A stretch of 60,000 nucleotides of DNA from Owenia fusiformis (Eukaryota; Annelida; Polychaeta; Sabellida; Oweniidae). The position numbers and the translations under genes were made by a program. The notes under the pieces were generated by a model, which was given only the letters and a program-made list of their open reading frames with translations, was not told the origin of the DNA and ran no database searches. Within the stretch, counting starts at the first letter, position 1. Each line of letters begins with the position of its first letter. Of the stretch, positions 58,490-60,000 are shown in pieces. The stretch spans positions 24,851,564 to 24,911,563 of the forward strand of contig CAIIXF020000007.1 of the NCBI GenBank assembly GCA_903813345.2, written 5' to 3'.

Positions 58490-59350
58490 ACAACTTATAC
58501 TCCACCTACACTCCCCTTGTTTGACAACCTTATCTCCCCCATTGAACTACGTGTTAAAGCCTCTTTATATTTGAATTTTATTTACTTAACCTGTGATGAA
58601 AATACTTATTACTAGTATATTGAGGGAAACGTAACTTGACTTTATTACCAATACCTCCAAATATTCCCATTTCTTTCCTCAATTACAATAGGTTGAAAAT
58701 AGATGATAAATTTGATGAATTTTTGAAAAACAACATTCCCATGTTAACCCATGGGAAATGGTTTGTTATCTCAAGTCATATGACAGAATATCCATCTCTC
58801 CGATTTCTCGCAAGAAGTACAAGTTAGGTAGTCAATTGAATTTGCTAACTTCATTTAACAAAAATTGACATATTTCATCAAATTCAGGTTCAACAAAGTT
58901 ATAGATCCTTAAAATCAGAATTATTTTTTAAAAAACTCCCATTGAAATAACACAGGAGGCGAAAAATGATTTTCAAAAATGTATTCATAAAGTAAACTAA
59001 ACACTCAGTGTACAAAAAAGTTAGACAATTCAATTTTCTATATAAAAATATTTTTTTGGTGAATCTTGTACTGAATAGATATCCAGATTTCTGATTTGCC
59101 CTGAACTCACCATTTCCCATTTGTTTACATGGGAATGACAACTTTCAAAAAATACTATCAATTTTGACCTATTGTAATTGAAAGAAAAAATTGGGAAATT
59201 TGAAGGTATTGGAAAATAAAGTCAAGTTACGTTTCCATCAATATTTCAAGTATTTAATAGCAGGTTAAGTAAATAAGAATTCAAATATAAAGAGGCTTCA
59301 ACACATAGTTCAATGGGGGAGCTAAGGTGTCCAAACTTATGGAGGGGAGT
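58490..59350. repeat. Inverted ~280-bp repeats separated by ~350 bp
   Basis: The left arm (CTCCCCCATTGAACTACGTG, GCCTCTTTATATTTGAATTT, AAACGTAACTTGACTTTATT, TTACAATAGGT) recurs inverted at 59110-59345. Similarity fades toward the centre. It may be the arms of another TIR element; ends and duplication are not resolved. A 63-codon ORF in the left arm is not conserved in the right arm. Confidence 0.65.
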
Positions 59351-59574
59351 GTACTTAAACATCATGGGTCAAAACCGAATGACATGCTTTGGCAAGAAGT
59401 GATACATTTATCATGGTGTCATTGCGTGTGTTTCATTTAGTCTGGGGGTAGAGTACTGACAAATATTTTTTCAAAATCATTCAATTACTGTACTGTACTT
59501 CTTACTGTGCTCAGTCCATCAATACAGGTATTGGAATATCTCCAGGTTACCAGTTAAACATTTGCATTTATTGC

Positions 59575-60000
59575 TGGTCATTGAGATGGGCTGACTGAAA
59601 GATGACATATCATTTATTATAGGTCATTGAGATGGGCTGACTGATAGATGAAGTATAATTTATTATGCATTTATTATAGGTCACTGAGATTGGCTGACTG
59701 GTGGATGAAGTATAATTTATTGTAGGTCATTGACATGGGCTGACTGGTGGATGAAGTATCATTTGTTATGTATTAATTGTAGGTCAATGAGATGGGCTGA
59801 CTTGTGAATGAAGTATCATTTATTATGCATTTATTATAGGTCAATGACATGGGCTGACTGGTGGATGAAGTATCATTTATTATGTTTTTATGGTCAATGA
59901 GATGGGCTGACTGGTGGATGAAGTATCTTTTATTATGTATTTATTATAGGTCAATGAGATGGGATGACTGGTGGATGAAGTATCATTTATTATGTATTTA
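59575..60000 (+). repeat. Minisatellite (47- and 57-bp units) running off the window
   Basis: About eight units of GGTCAATGAGATGGGCTGAC TGGTGGATGAAGTATCATTT-type sequence; units differ by presence of a TATGTATTTATTAT segment. Array end lies outside. Confidence 0.9.

Noticed and set aside
38041-60000. Further APC exons (Ser-rich region, second coiled coil, armadillo repeats)
   Set aside because: Looked for the characteristic motifs in plus-strand frames and saw none; short exons could still be missed by eye.

Overview
The window is AT-rich animal nuclear DNA. It has a GT/AG-bounded coding exon, very long non-coding stretches, non-LTR retrotransposon 3' ends, many TIR/MITE-type elements and minisatellites, and no operons, Shine-Dalgarno sites or dense coding. 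A recognisable APC N-terminal exon and a decayed CXC-domain protein of a type I recall from cnidarian and molluscan genomes suggest a marine invertebrate (lophotrochozoan or similar). This is an inference; the species is not identifiable by eye.

Genes. The only host gene I can support is one exon (CDS 37767-38040, + strand) encoding the N-terminal coiled coil of an APC (adenomatous polyposis coli) protein, with a good acceptor before it and a GTAAGT donor after it. If the gene model is right, about 22 kb downstream is first-intron sequence, and the 37 kb upstream is promoter or 5' intron. A weak candidate 5' exon lies near 15.0-15.42 kb. No other APC exon was recognised.

Repeats, 0-48 kb. 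About 30 diverged copies of one ~170-bp family ('family A') lie on both strands; several form head-to-head pairs. Interspersed are: a 1,065-bp TA-flanked TIR element nested in a family A copy (3839-4903); a 901-bp near-perfect foldback with a 5-bp duplication (12291-13191); a 1,258-bp element with RSS-like CAC ends and a 5-bp duplication (19536-20793); three copies of a 340-380-bp MITE with 9-bp duplications (33190, 40950, 45027), one split from its left duplication by a CAGGCCC-ended element; smaller TIR families; and minisatellites with 37-, 41-, 18- and 36/72-bp units. A truncated LINE 3' end with two copies of a structured hairpin lies at 45408-46153 on the minus strand.

48.5-60 kb. A ~6.6-kb structure with ~1-kb imperfect inverted arms (48.86-49.90 and 54.41-55.46 kb) encloses a frameshifted minus-strand gene (53393-51185). 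That gene carries an N-terminal CxxC/HxxC module, the AAVDNIDHNPSS segment and a C-terminal tesmin/TSO1-like CXC domain. I read it as a decayed TIR transposon of a poorly described type, and it is the best candidate for a novel system here. It is followed by a degenerate ~24-bp repeat array, a LINE C-terminal fragment (56910-57261), a pair of inverted ~280-bp repeats and a minisatellite that runs off the window end.
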